Source of the DNA: Reyranella sp.
Lineage (GTDB): Bacteria > Pseudomonadota > Alphaproteobacteria > Reyranellales > Reyranellaceae
Direction: 5' to 3'
Assembly (NCBI RefSeq): GCF_030651995.1
Contig: NZ_JAUSBN010000041.1
Span: 62,001-126,000 of the forward strand
Length of the DNA: 64,000 nt
In this document: positions 16,341 through 25,505 of the stretch, piece by piece
Layout: the number at the start of each line of letters is the position of its first letter
Numbering within the stretch: position 1 is the stretch's first letter
The notes under the pieces: generated by a model
Databases searched by the model: none
What the model was told of the DNA's origin: nothing
Seen by the model: the letters and a program-made list of their open reading frames with translations, nothing else
Made by a program: the position numbers and the translations under genes

Positions 16341-18725
16341 ATGACCTCCGCCACCGGAATCGGCGCCCGCGTTCTGCGTACGGAAGACAAGCGCTTCCTG
16401 ACCGGAACCGGTCGCTATGTCGACGATCTGCCCCTCGCCCGGGCGACCTACGCGTATTTCCTGCGTTCGCCGCATGCCCATGCGAAGATCAAGAGCCTCG
16501 ACATTTCGGCAGCGGAGAAGAGTCCTGGCGTCGTCAACATCTTCACCGGCAAGGATCTTGTCGACGCCAAGGTGGGCGGCTTGATCTGCGGTTGGGTGGT
16601 GAAGGACAAGCACGGCGAGCCGCACAAGGCGCCGCCGCATCCGGTCATGGCGGTCGATACCGTCCGCTATGTCGGCGATACCGTCGCCATGGTCGTGGCC
16701 AACAGTCACGACGAGGCGAGGGACGCGGCCGAAGCGATAAAGGTCGACTACGAAGTGCTTCCGGCCAACGTCGACCTCGCCAAGGCGTTCGACAAGAATG
16801 CCCCGCAGGTTCACGCCGAGGCGCCGGGCAACCTGATCTACGACTGGGAGATCGGCGTGAAGGCCGATGTCGAGGCGGCGTTCGCCAAGGCGGCGCACGT
16901 CACCAAAATGGACATCGTCAACAACCGCCTGATCCCCAATGCGATGGAGCCGCGTGCGGCGGCGGCGGAATACGACAAGGGCACCGGCAACTATACGCTC
17001 TGGTCGACCTCGCAGAACCCGCACGTGCTGCGGCTGATCCTGTCGGCCTTCGTTCTGGGCATCCCCGAGCACAAGCTGCGGGTCATCGCGCCCGACGTCG
17101 GCGGCGGCTTCGGCAGCAAGATCTTCTGCTACGCCGACGAAACCATGGTGTGCTGGGCGGCCTCGCGGGTCGGCCGGCCGATCAAGTGGACGGCCGAGCG
17201 CAGCGAGTCGTTCCAGACCGACTGCCACGGCCGCGACCATGTCACCCATGCCGAACTTGCTCTCGACAAGGAGGGCAAGTTCCTGGCCCTCAAGGTCGAG
17301 ACGATCGCCAACATGGGCGCCTATCTGTCGACCTTCTCGACGGCGGTCCCGACCTATCTCTACGCGACGCTACTGGCCGGCCAGTACACGACGCCGCTCA
17401 TCTACGCCAACGTGAAGGCGGCGGTGACGCACACGGCGCCGGTCGACGCCTATCGCGGCGCGGGACGCCCCGAGGCGACCTTCGTCATCGAGACGATCGT
17501 CAGCAAGGCGGCGGCGGAGCTCAAGATGGATCCGGCCGAGCTGCGCCGGAAGAACTTCATCCCGTCGACGGCCTTCCCGTACCAGACGCCGGTGGCGCTG
17601 CAATACGATTCGGGCAACTACCCGCCGATCATCGACGAGGCGATGAAGATCGCCGACTACCCGGGCTTCGAGGCCCGCCGGGCCGAGGCCAAGGCGCGCG
17701 GCAAGCTGCGCGGCATCGGCTTCTCGTCCTACATCGAGGCCTGTGGCCTGGCACCGTCGCAGGTGATCGGCCAGCTGGGCGGCGGCGTCGGCCAGTGGGA
17801 GTCGGCGCAGATCAAGTTCAACCCGACGGGCAACGTGCAGGTCATCACCGGCTCGCACAGCCACGGCCAGGGCCATGAGACCACCTTCGCGCAGCTCGTC
17901 CACGACCGGCTGGGCGTGCCGATGGACCAGATCGAGGTGGTCCACGGCGATACCTCGACGACCCCCTTCGGGATGGGCACCTACGGCAGCCGTTCGCTGG
18001 CCGTCGGTGGCTCGGCCATCATGAAGGCGACCGACAAGATCATCGCCAAGGGCAAGAAGATCGCGGCCCATCTCATGGAAGCCGACGTGGCCGACGTCGT
18101 GTTCGAGGACGGCACCTTCAAGGTGGCCGGCACCGACAAGGCCGTGCCGCTGGCCCAGGCGGTTTTCGCCGCCTACGTGCCGCACAACTATCCGCTCGCC
18201 GAGATCGAGCCGGGCATGGACGAGAACGCCTTCTACGATCCGGCGAACTTCGTCTATCCGGCCGGGACACAGATCTGCGAGGTCGAGATCGACCCCGAGA
18301 CCGGCATCGTCGAGGTCATCGCCCATACCGCGGTCGACGATTTCGGCAACATCATCAATCCGATGATCGTCGAAGGCCAGGTCCATGGCGGCATCGTCCA
18401 GGGCGTCGGCCAGGCGCTGTTCGAGGGCGCGGTCTACGACAAGGAGACGGGCCAGCTGCTGAGCGGCTCGTTCATGGACTACACGATGCCGCGCGCCGAC
18501 AACTTCCCGTCGTTCAAGCTCGGCTACAAGGTCACCCCGTGCCCGCACAATCCGCTGGGCGTGAAGGGATGCGGCGAGGCGGGGGCCATCGCGGCGCCCG
18601 CGGCCGTGATGAACGCGGTTCACAACGCGCTGGCGCCGATCGGCGTCAAGCATGTCGAAATGCCGGCCACCCCGCTCAACGTGTGGCAGTCGATCCAGGG
18701 CGCCCAGCGCGCGGCGGCCGAGTAA
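16341..18725 (+). CDS. molybdenum hydroxylase large subunit, form II CoxL-like
   Basis: A 794-aa molybdenum-cofactor subunit. The start [20 protein letters not shown], the GGGFGSK cofactor loop and the catalytic glutamate in KGCGEAG (Glu746) define the family. The active-site loop is AYRGAGR (370-376), the form II signature. Authentic CO dehydrogenase (form I) has AYxCSFR with the cysteine that holds copper, which is absent here. The enzyme is therefore more likely a hydroxylase of an aldehyde or N-heterocycle than a CO oxidiser. It lies between coxS and coxM with gaps of 4 and 15 bases. Confidence 0.93.
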   Translation: MTSATGIGARVLRTEDKRFLTGTGRYVDDLPLARATYAYFLRSPHAHAKIKSLDISAAEKSPGVVNIFTGKDLVDAKVGGLICGWVVKDKHGEPHKAPPHPVMAVDTVRYVGDTVAMVVANSHDEARDAAEAIKVDYEVLPANVDLAKAFDKNAPQVHAEAPGNLIYDWEIGVKADVEAAFAKAAHVTKMDIVNNRLIPNAMEPRAAAAEYDKGTGNYTLWSTSQNPHVLRLILSAFVLGIPEHKLRVIAPDVGGGFGSKIFCYADETMVCWAASRVGRPIKWTAERSESFQTDCHGRDHVTHAELALDKEGKFLALKVETIANMGAYLSTFSTAVPTYLYATLLAGQYTTPLIYANVKAAVTHTAPVDAYRGAGRPEATFVIETIVSKAAAELKMDPAELRRKNFIPSTAFPYQTPVALQYDSGNYPPIIDEAMKIADYPGFEARRAEAKARGKLRGIGFSSYIEACGLAPSQVIGQLGGGVGQWESAQIKFNPTGNVQVITGSHSHGQGHETTFAQLVHDRLGVPMDQIEVVHGDTSTTPFGMGTYGSRSLAVGGSAIMKATDKIIAKGKKIAAHLMEADVADVVFEDGTFKVAGTDKAVPLAQAVFAAYVPHNYPLAEIEPGMDENAFYDPANFVYPAGTQICEVEIDPETGIVEVIAHTAVDDFGNIINPMIVEGQVHGGIVQGVGQALFEGAVYDKETGQLLSGSFMDYTMPRADNFPSFKLGYKVTPCPHNPLGVKGCGEAGAIAAPAAVMNAVHNALAPIGVKHVEMPATPLNVWQSIQGAQRAAAE

Positions 18726-18740
18726 ACGGAGGAAATCCAG

Positions 18741-19538
18741 ATGTACGATTTTGCCTATCATCGCCCGAAGTCGGTTGCCGACGCGATCGCCCTGCTCAAG
18801 GGCAATGAAGAAGCCCGTCCGATGTCGGGCGGCATGACGCTGATCCCGACGCTGAAGCAGCGCCTGGCGCGGCCGAGCGACGTGGTCGATCTCGCCGGAC
18901 TCAAGGAACTCGCCGGCATCAAGGTCGAGGGCGACACCGTCGTCATCGGCGGCATGACCAAGCATGGTGATGTCGCGACCTCGGCCGACGTGAAGAAGGT
19001 CATTCCGGCCCTGGCCGACCTGGCCGGTCATATCGGCGATCCGCAGGTCCGCAACCGCGGCACGATGGGCGGCTCGGTCGCCAACAACGATCCGGCGGCC
19101 GACTATCCGGCGGCCGTCGTGGCGCTGAACGCCACGGTGACCACCAACACCGGCAAGCATGCGGCCGGCGCCTTCTTCAAGGGCCTGTTCGAGACGGCGC
19201 TGGGCGACGGCGAGATCATCACCGCGATCAGCTTCCCCAAGGCCGAGAAGGCCGCTTACATGAAGTTCCCGAACCCGGCCTCGCGCTACGCGATGGTCGG
19301 CGTGTTCGTCGCCAAGACGGCGGCGGGCGTCCGCGTCGCAGTGACCGGCGCCGGCCCCAGCGTGTTCCGTGTGAAGGCGATGGAAGAGGCGCTGTCCAAG
19401 AACTTCTCGTCGGCTGCCATCAAGGACATCAAGGTCCCGGCCGACGGCCTGAGCAGCGACATCCACGGCAGCGCCGAATATCGCGCCCACCTGGTCGGCG
19501 TCATGGCCCGCCGCGCGGTCGACAAGGCCAACAAGTAG
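18741..19538 (+). CDS. coxM: molybdenum hydroxylase FAD subunit (CoxM-like)
   Basis: A 265-aa FAD-binding subunit of the same enzyme. The two flavin-binding loops are visible as SGGMTLIPTLKQRL near residue 31 and TMGGSVANNDPAADYP near residue 109. It takes electrons from the iron-sulfur subunit and hands them to the final acceptor. AACGGAGGAAAT precedes the ATG as a strong ribosome-binding site. A hairpin terminator follows, closing the operon. Confidence 0.95.
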   Translation: MYDFAYHRPKSVADAIALLKGNEEARPMSGGMTLIPTLKQRLARPSDVVDLAGLKELAGIKVEGDTVVIGGMTKHGDVATSADVKKVIPALADLAGHIGDPQVRNRGTMGGSVANNDPAADYPAAVVALNATVTTNTGKHAAGAFFKGLFETALGDGEIITAISFPKAEKAAYMKFPNPASRYAMVGVFVAKTAAGVRVAVTGAGPSVFRVKAMEEALSKNFSSAAIKDIKVPADGLSSDIHGSAEYRAHLVGVMARRAVDKANK

Positions 19539-19566
19539 CCCTTCGGGTTTCCTGGGACTAACGTCG

Positions 19567-19591
19567 GGGCGCCCTCAATCGGGCGCCCTTT
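19567..19591 (+). terminator. intrinsic terminator after coxM
   Basis: The 8-bp palindromic arms GGGCGCCC flank a 6-base loop and are followed by TTTCGTTT. It lies between coxM and the peptidase gene. Confidence 0.65.
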
Positions 19592-19610
19592 CGTTTGAGG
19601 TGAGTAGAGC

Positions 19611-20252
19611 ATGAAGGCCTTGGTGACGGGCTTCGATCCGTTCGGCGGCGACGAGGTCAATCCCTCGTCCCTGGCGGTGAGCCGGCTGAAGAAGAAGATC
19701 GGAAAGGTGACCGTGGTGACGGCGGTCCTTCCGACGTCCTATGCGAAGTCCGCGAAGGTGCTGCGCAAGGCGATCGACGAGGTGAAGCCCGACATCGTGC
19801 TGTGCGTCGGCCAGGCCGGCGGCCGCACCGAACTCTGCCTCGAGCGGGTCGGCATCAACGTCCAGGACGCGCGCATTCCGGACAACGACAGGAAACAGCC
19901 GCTCGACGTGCCGGTGCGCGCGGGCGGTCCGGCCGCCTATTTCGCAACCCTGCCGATCAAGGCCTGCGTCGCGGAGATGCGCAAGGCGGGCCTGCCGGCC
20001 ACCGTGTCCAACACCGCCGGGACCTTCGTCTGCAACCATATCCTCTATGCGCTGATGGACATCATCGAGAGCCATCCGGCGAAGATGCGCGGCGGCTTCC
20101 TGCACATTCCCTACGTGCCCGAGCAGGCGGCGCGGCTGGGCGGTGCGCCGTCGATGGCGGTCGACGACATCGTGCGCGGCATCGAGATCATCGTCGAGAC
20201 CAGCGCGGCGCGGACGACAGACATACACACGGCCGAGGGCCGGATTTCTTGA
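19611..20252 (+). CDS. pcp: pyrrolidone-carboxylate peptidase (pyroglutamyl peptidase I)
   Basis: A 213-aa cysteine peptidase of family C15 that removes N-terminal pyroglutamate from peptides in the cytoplasm. The N-terminus KALVTGFDPFGGDEVNPS is diagnostic. The catalytic triad is Glu78 (in LERVG), Cys141 (TFVCNH) and His165 (FLHIPYVPEQ), with the family spacing. GAGGTGAGTAGAGC precedes the ATG. It stands alone after the coxM terminator and faces the RND pump gene across an inverted repeat. Confidence 0.95.
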   Translation: MKALVTGFDPFGGDEVNPSSLAVSRLKKKIGKVTVVTAVLPTSYAKSAKVLRKAIDEVKPDIVLCVGQAGGRTELCLERVGINVQDARIPDNDRKQPLDVPVRAGGPAAYFATLPIKACVAEMRKAGLPATVSNTAGTFVCNHILYALMDIIESHPAKMRGGFLHIPYVPEQAARLGGAPSMAVDDIVRGIEIIVETSAARTTDIHTAEGRIS

Positions 20253-20264
20253 AGCTCGATCACC

Positions 20265-20411
20265 CCGTCGTCTCGACCGGAGCCGAGCCCCTCGAATACT
20301 CGGGATAAACTCCGCGAGGCGAAGTGGAGAGACCTTCTCTCCACGATTTGCCGGGTCTTGGAGGAGAGAAGATCTCTCCACTCCGCGCTGCGCGCTCCGG
20401 TCGAGATGACG
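20265..20411. repeat. imperfect intergenic inverted repeat
   Basis: A 20-base outer arm (CCGTCGTCTCGACCGGAGC...) is mirrored at 20392-20411 with one mismatch. The inner GTGGAGAGA(C/T)CTTCTCTCC units at about 20319-20344 and 20362-20384 are also mirrored. The left side carries about 35 extra bases. It fills the gap between two convergent genes. The sequence differs from the 2.2-kb hairpin but has the same layout (GTCRTCYCGA outer edge, GAGRGACC inner edge). Confidence 0.75.
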
Positions 20412-20428
20412 GAGTAGGGGGCCGCAGT

Positions 20429-23400
20429 CTACTCCGCCGCGATTGCCAGCGGGGGCGGGGCGTGGTGGAACGGTGCGACCTCCGCCGCGGCGTCCGGCTT
20501 CTTCACCCTGAACCAGGCCGCATACAGCGCCGGCAGGAACAGCAGCGTGAGCGCGGTCGCGACCAGCAGGCCGCCCATCAGCGCCACGGCCATCGGACCC
20601 CAGAAGACGCTGCGCGACAGCGGGATCATGGCGAAGATCGCGGTGCCGGCAGTCAGCACGATCGGGCGGGCGCGGCGCACCGTGGCGTCGATCACGGCGT
20701 CCCACTTGCTGTGGCCGGCTTCGATGTCCTGGTCGATCTGGTCCACCAGGATCACCGAGTTGCGCATGATCATGCCGGCCAGCGCAATCACGCCCAGCAG
20801 CGAGACGAAGCCGAAGGGCTGGTTGAACAGCAGCAGGAACAGCGACACGCCGATCAGGCCGAGCGGGGCGGTGAGCAGGACCAGCGCCAGCTTCGAGAAG
20901 CTCTGGAGCTGCAGCATCAGGAACAGGATCATCAGGAAGGCCATCAGCGGCATCATCTTGAAGATCGAGGCCTGGCTCTTGGCCGATTCCTCCTGGTCCC
21001 CGCCGACCTCGATGCGATAGCCGGGCGGCAGGGTCGCGCGGATCGGCGCCAGCGCCTTGTCGAGGCGGGCGGCCACGTCCGGCCCCTGCACGCCGTCGGC
21101 GACGCCGGCGCGGACGGTCATCAGCAGGTCCTTGTTGCGTCGCCACAGGATCGGCTCCTCGAGCTCGTACTTGAGCGTCGCGAGCTGGGCCAGCGAGACC
21201 ACGCCGCCGGTGGAGGTGCGGAGGTTGATCGACTCCAGCCCCTCGACGCTCAGCCGCTCCGGCGCGACGGCACGGGCGACGACGTCGATCGATTCGGTGC
21301 GCTCGCGATACTGGGTGACGGTGATGCCGGTGAGCAGGGTCTGCAGCGTGTTGCCCAGCGCCTGCGAATCGACGCCCAGCGCGCGCGCCTTTGCCTGATC
21401 CACTTCCAGGCGCACCGTCTTCGCGAGTTCGTTCCAGTCGAAGTTGATGTCGCGGGTCGCGGGATCGGCCTTGAAGACCTGGCGCACCTGTTCTGCCACC
21501 TGTCGCACCTGCTGCGGGTCGTCGCCCAGCACGCGGAACATGACCGGGTAGCTGACGGGCGGACCGTTCTGCAGGCGCTGCACGCGCGCGCGGACGGCTT
21601 CGAAATCCTTCTTGAAGAGGTCGTCGAGGGCGGCGACGACCCGCTCGCGCGCCACCAGGTCCTTGGTCATGACGATGATCTGGCCGAAATTTGCGTTGGC
21701 CAGCTCAGGGACCGTCGGCAGGTAGAAGCGCGGACTGCCGGCGCCGACATAGGCGGTGTAGGAGGCGACGTCGGAATCGTTGGCCAGCCAGGTTTCGAGC
21801 TTTCGGATCTCGGCGTCGGTCGCGGCCCACGAGGCGCCCTGCGCCAGCTTCATGTCGACGATCAGCTCGGGGCGGTTGGCGGTCGGGAAGAACTGCTTGG
21901 ACACCAGGCCGAAGGCCGCGAGCGAGCCCACGAAGGCCAGCGCCGTGATGACGATCGTGGTCTTGCGCCAGGTGACGCACCACACGACGACCTTGCGGAA
22001 CAGCGTGTAGAGGCGGCTGTTGTAGGGATCATGGTGCTGGACCTTGGGCGTCGGCAGCAGGTGGTAGCCCATCCACGGCGTGAACAGCACGGCCACGAAC
22101 CACGAGATGATCAGCGACAGGCCGACGACCCAGAAGATCGAGTTGGTGTACTCGCCGGCACTGGAGCGCGCGAAGCCCACCGGCACGAAGCCCACCGCGG
22201 TCACGAGCGTGCCCGTCAGCATGGGAAAGGCGGTGGAGGTGTAGGCGTAGGTCGCGGCCTCCAGCCGGCTGGCGCCCTGTTCGAGTTTCACCATCATCAT
22301 CTCGACCGCGATGATGGCGTCGTCGACCAGCAGACCGAGCGCAATGATCAGCGCGCCGAGCGAGATGCGCTGGAAGTCGATGCCCAGCATCAGCATGCCG
22401 ACGAAGGTGATGGCCAGCACCAGCGGGACGGAGAGCGCCACGATCACGCCGGTGCGGACGCCGAGGCTGATGAAGGAAACCACCAGCACGATGGCCAGCG
22501 CCTCAAGCAGCGCCGAACTGAACTCCTCGAACGACTTGGTGACGACCTCGGGCTGGTTGGCGATGCGATGCACGGTGATGCCGACCGGCAGGCCGGCTTC
22601 GACCTCTTCCATGGTCTTGTCGAGGGCGGCGCCCAGTTTCTGGACGTTGCCGCCCGGGGCCATGACGACGCCGAGGCCGATCACGGCCTTGCCGTTGTAG
22701 CGCATGGCAAGCTGGCGCGGATCCTGGTAGCCACGGCTGATCTCGGCCACGTCGCCCAGGGTGAGCGTCTGGCCGTTGGCGGTGAAGGGCAGGGCTATGA
22801 GCTGCTCCGCCGAGGTCGGCGCGCCATCGACCCTGACGGCGACGCGCTCGCCCTTGGTCTCGACCGTGCCGGTGGCCACGATCGCGTTCTGGCGGCGCAC
22901 GACCTCGAGGATCTGGTCGACCGGCACGCCCAGCATGGCCAAGCGCGTGTGACTGAACTCGATGTAGATCTTCTCGTCCTGCAGGCCGAACAGGTCGGCC
23001 TTGGTGACGTCGGGCACGCGCAGCAGGCGCTGGCGCACCGCCTTGGCGATCTCCTTGACCTCGGCCGGCGAGAAGCCGTCGGACTCGAAGGCCCAGATCA
23101 TGCTGTAGGTGTCGCCATACTCGTCGTTGAAGAACGGACCGACCACGCCCTGCGGCAGCGAGTTCCTGATGTCGCCGACCTTCTTGCGCACCTGGTACCA
23201 GAGGTCCGCGACCTTGGAGGGCGGCGTGTCGTCCCGCAGCGAGACATAGATCACCGTCTCGCCGGGCTTGGTGTAGCTCTGGACGTTGAAGAAGTAGGGC
23301 AGCTCCTGAAGCTTGGTCTCGATCTTCTCGGTGACCTGCTGCTCGACCTCACGCGAGGTGGCGCCCGGCCAGGCGGCCGAGACGACCATCTGCTTGATGG

Positions 23401-23533
23401 TGAAGGGCGGGTCCTCGGCGCGGCCGAGATTGAAGAAGGCATAGAAGCCAGCCAGCGTCAGCGCGATCATGAAGAACACGGTGAGGGTGCTGTACTTCAG
23501 CGCCAGCGCCGAGAGGTTGGTGCGCGTCGTCAT
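20429..23533 (-). CDS. RND efflux pump, inner-membrane permease
   Basis: A 1034-aa resistance-nodulation-division transporter with 12 predicted membrane helices and two large periplasmic loops. The N-terminus LALKYSTLTVFFMIALTLAG, the paired aspartates in GLLVDDAIIAVEMMM (helix 4) and the C-terminal half starting ALLVLLTAPLG-like helices are family features. It uses the proton gradient to expel hydrophobic compounds. The frame is open 58 codons upstream, but AAGGGGAGACGATCC before this ATG and the homology decide the start. The adaptor gene lies 41 bases upstream; no outer-membrane factor gene is present. Confidence 0.95.
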   Translation of the reverse strand: MTTRTNLSALALKYSTLTVFFMIALTLAGFYAFFNLGRAEDPPFTIKQMVVSAAWPGATSREVEQQVTEKIETKLQELPYFFNVQSYTKPGETVIYVSLRDDTPPSKVADLWYQVRKKVGDIRNSLPQGVVGPFFNDEYGDTYSMIWAFESDGFSPAEVKEIAKAVRQRLLRVPDVTKADLFGLQDEKIYIEFSHTRLAMLGVPVDQILEVVRRQNAIVATGTVETKGERVAVRVDGAPTSAEQLIALPFTANGQTLTLGDVAEISRGYQDPRQLAMRYNGKAVIGLGVVMAPGGNVQKLGAALDKTMEEVEAGLPVGITVHRIANQPEVVTKSFEEFSSALLEALAIVLVVSFISLGVRTGVIVALSVPLVLAITFVGMLMLGIDFQRISLGALIIALGLLVDDAIIAVEMMMVKLEQGASRLEAATYAYTSTAFPMLTGTLVTAVGFVPVGFARSSAGEYTNSIFWVVGLSLIISWFVAVLFTPWMGYHLLPTPKVQHHDPYNSRLYTLFRKVVVWCVTWRKTTIVITALAFVGSLAAFGLVSKQFFPTANRPELIVDMKLAQGASWAATDAEIRKLETWLANDSDVASYTAYVGAGSPRFYLPTVPELANANFGQIIVMTKDLVARERVVAALDDLFKKDFEAVRARVQRLQNGPPVSYPVMFRVLGDDPQQVRQVAEQVRQVFKADPATRDINFDWNELAKTVRLEVDQAKARALGVDSQALGNTLQTLLTGITVTQYRERTESIDVVARAVAPERLSVEGLESINLRTSTGGVVSLAQLATLKYELEEPILWRRNKDLLMTVRAGVADGVQGPDVAARLDKALAPIRATLPPGYRIEVGGDQEESAKSQASIFKMMPLMAFLMILFLMLQLQSFSKLALVLLTAPLGLIGVSLFLLLFNQPFGFVSLLGVIALAGMIMRNSVILVDQIDQDIEAGHSKWDAVIDATVRRARPIVLTAGTAIFAMIPLSRSVFWGPMAVALMGGLLVATALTLLFLPALYAAWFRVKKPDAAAEVAPFHHAPPPLAIAAE

Positions 23534-23574
23534 GGATCGTCTCCCCTTGGAGCGAAGTCGGCCGGGCAGAGTCG

Positions 23575-24729
23575 CTAGCGGGCCGCCTGTTGCTGCGGCG
23601 GGAGCGGCTTCACCTTCTGGCCGGTCTCGAGCTTGTGCACGCCCGCGGTGGCGATCAGTTCGCCCTCCTTCACGCCCGACAGGATGGCGGCCGTGTCGTC
23701 GCGCCACCGCGCGATGGACACGGGGCGCAGTTCCACCGTGCCGGTATCTCGATCTACCACCCAGACAGCGGGCTGCGTGCCGCGCTGGAAGATGGCGGAG
23801 AGCGGTACCTCAGCCACCGGCGTTGCGTCGGGCCGCTCGAATCCCAGGGTCGCGGTCATGCCGAGCCCGATGAACTCCGGCGGCTCGAGGACACTGAAGC
23901 GCGCGGCATAGGTACGTGTCACCGGATCGGCGCTGGGCGAGAGTTCGCGGAGCCGGGCGGCGTGGCGCCGGCCGGGATCGGACCAGAGTTCGAAGCTCGC
24001 ACCCTGCGCCGCGCGCACCACCTTCAACCGGTGCTCGGGAACGCCGACCACGATCTCCAACTCTTCCGTTCGAGCCAGGCGGATCACGCCCTGGCCTTGC
24101 GACATGACCTGACCCACCTCGGCCTGCACGGCGGTGACGACGCCCGCCGCGTCGGCGCGCAGCACCGTGTAGGCGAGGTTGTTCTCCGCCGAGGAAAGCT
24201 GGCTTCTGGCCTGGTCGACGCGGGCGAGGGTGGTCGAGGCCAGCGATTGGCGCTGGTCGAGGGTCTGCGGCACGAAGGCCATGCTGCCGCGCAAATTCAG
24301 GTAGCGATCGTGATCGGCCTTGGCGCGCACATAATCGGCTTCAGCCGACGCGAGCGCGGCGCGCGCATTGTCTACGGCCAGCTGGTAGTCGGCGGGATCG
24401 AGGACAGCGATGACGTCGCCGGGTTTCAAGACCGCGCCGACATCGACCGAACGCTGCACGATCTTGCCCGCAACGCGGAAGCCGAGCGTGCTCTCGATGC
24501 GAGGCACCACCGTGCCAGCCAGCAGCAGGGTCCGGCTCTGGGTCTTGTAGCTGATTTCGGCAACCCGGGCCGGCCGGATGACCGCCTCGGCGCCGGCCGA
24601 GGGGCCGGCGGGATCGCGGGTGAGCGAATAGGCCGCGAAGGCGCCGCCTGCCATGGTGACACCGATGGCTGCCAGAACGGCCAGCTTCGTCACAGAGGCG
24701 TGAGGGAGACGAACGTTGGGGAGACGCAT
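23575..24729 (-). CDS. RND efflux periplasmic adaptor (membrane fusion protein)
   Basis: A 384-aa HlyD/AcrA-type adaptor. It has an N-terminal membrane anchor (LAVLAAIGVTMAGGAFAAYSL), a barrel-sandwich half (GFRVAGKIVQRSVDVGAVLK), a coiled-coil hairpin (NARAALASAEADYVRAKADH, RVDQARSQLSSAENNL), the second lipoyl half (VVTAVQAEVGQVMSQGQ) and a beta-barrel domain. It links the permease to an outer-membrane channel. First gene of a two-gene operon, divergent from its probable TetR repressor with a palindromic operator between them. Confidence 0.93.
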   Translation of the reverse strand: MRLPNVRLPHASVTKLAVLAAIGVTMAGGAFAAYSLTRDPAGPSAGAEAVIRPARVAEISYKTQSRTLLLAGTVVPRIESTLGFRVAGKIVQRSVDVGAVLKPGDVIAVLDPADYQLAVDNARAALASAEADYVRAKADHDRYLNLRGSMAFVPQTLDQRQSLASTTLARVDQARSQLSSAENNLAYTVLRADAAGVVTAVQAEVGQVMSQGQGVIRLARTEELEIVVGVPEHRLKVVRAAQGASFELWSDPGRRHAARLRELSPSADPVTRTYAARFSVLEPPEFIGLGMTATLGFERPDATPVAEVPLSAIFQRGTQPAVWVVDRDTGTVELRPVSIARWRDDTAAILSGVKEGELIATAGVHKLETGQKVKPLPPQQQAAR

Positions 24730-24780
24730 GGCGGGCCTTCCTTCAGACGTTTACAATGGATCTAAGAATCTAAACGCCGT

Positions 24781-24801
24781 TAACTTACCATTGATAAGTT
24801 A
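24781..24801. promoter_or_regulatory. palindromic operator between efflux operon and TetR gene
   Basis: TAACTTA and TAAGTTA form an inverted repeat with a 7-base spacer, flanked by similar CGCCGTTAA and CCGACGTTAA half-boxes in an A/T-rich island unlike the surrounding DNA. It sits midway in the 110-base divergent gap, as expected for a TetR operator that controls both directions. Confidence 0.65.
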
Positions 24802-24839
24802 CCGACGTTAATATAAGAGTCAAGGGCAGGAGAACCCCG

Positions 24840-25502
24840 GTGAACGCTTTCTCGACAGCGGCGACGGGCGGCCGGAAGAAGCGCGGTGAGGGCCATACCC
24901 GCCGCGAGGAAATCCTCCAGGCTGCCAAGGAACTGTTCCTGGAGCAGGGTTACGAGGCCACGACCATCCGCAGGATCGCCGACCGGGTCGGCGTGTCGGC
25001 GCCCGCCCTCTATCTCTATTTCCCCGACAAGGAACAGATGATGCTCGCGCTCTGCGATCAGACCTTCGGGTACCTGATCGAGAGGATCGCTGAGATCGAG
25101 AGCACCGTGAGTGAGCCGCGCGAGCGCATCCGGCGCTTCGGCGAGGCCTACCTCAAGTTCGGCCTGGCCCATCCCGACGAGTACAAGCTGATCTTCCTGG
25201 GCACGAACATTCCCGAGTCGATCCGCAAGCTGGGACATCGCATGCCGACGGACGATCCGACGCGCCCCGGCATCGGCGGTGCCATCGTCTTCCAGCGGCT
25301 CGTGGGAATTCTGGCCGAGGCCGAAGCTTCCGGCCTCAAGCTCAATTACCCGGCGGACACCTGCGCGGAGCTGTGCTGGATGGCCATGCACGGCGTCGTC
25401 GCGGCCCTGATCCTGAAGGCCGACTTCCCGTGGTCCAATCGCGACCTGCTCGGCACGGGCATGCTCGACATCGTGATGAAGGGCATCATCCGCACCGACT
25501 GA
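24840..25502 (+). CDS. TetR/AcrR-family transcriptional regulator
   Basis: A 220-aa repressor. The N-terminal helix-turn-helix (about residues 20-66) reads REEILQAAKELFLEQGYEAT, then IRRIADRVGVSAPALYLYF. The C-terminal ligand domain follows the TetR_C type with YLKFGLAHPDEYKLIFLG. It starts with GTG, seven bases after AGGAG. Divergence from the RND operon suggests that it represses the pump until a substrate binds. Its stop lies three bases from the end of the convergent TMEM43 gene. Confidence 0.92.
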   Translation: MNAFSTAATGGRKKRGEGHTRREEILQAAKELFLEQGYEATTIRRIADRVGVSAPALYLYFPDKEQMMLALCDQTFGYLIERIAEIESTVSEPRERIRRFGEAYLKFGLAHPDEYKLIFLGTNIPESIRKLGHRMPTDDPTRPGIGGAIVFQRLVGILAEAEASGLKLNYPADTCAELCWMAMHGVVAALILKADFPWSNRDLLGTGMLDIVMKGIIRTD

Positions 25503-25505
25503 AGA

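Noticed and set aside
17370-19490. 706-codon minus-strand frame
   Set aside because: Antisense to coxL and coxM, with no recognisable domain and shadow composition.
20324-23578. 1084-codon open frame on the plus strand
   Set aside because: It is antisense to the RND pump gene; its product is low-complexity Arg/Asp/His/Gln-rich sequence typical of frames opposite high-GC coding DNA.
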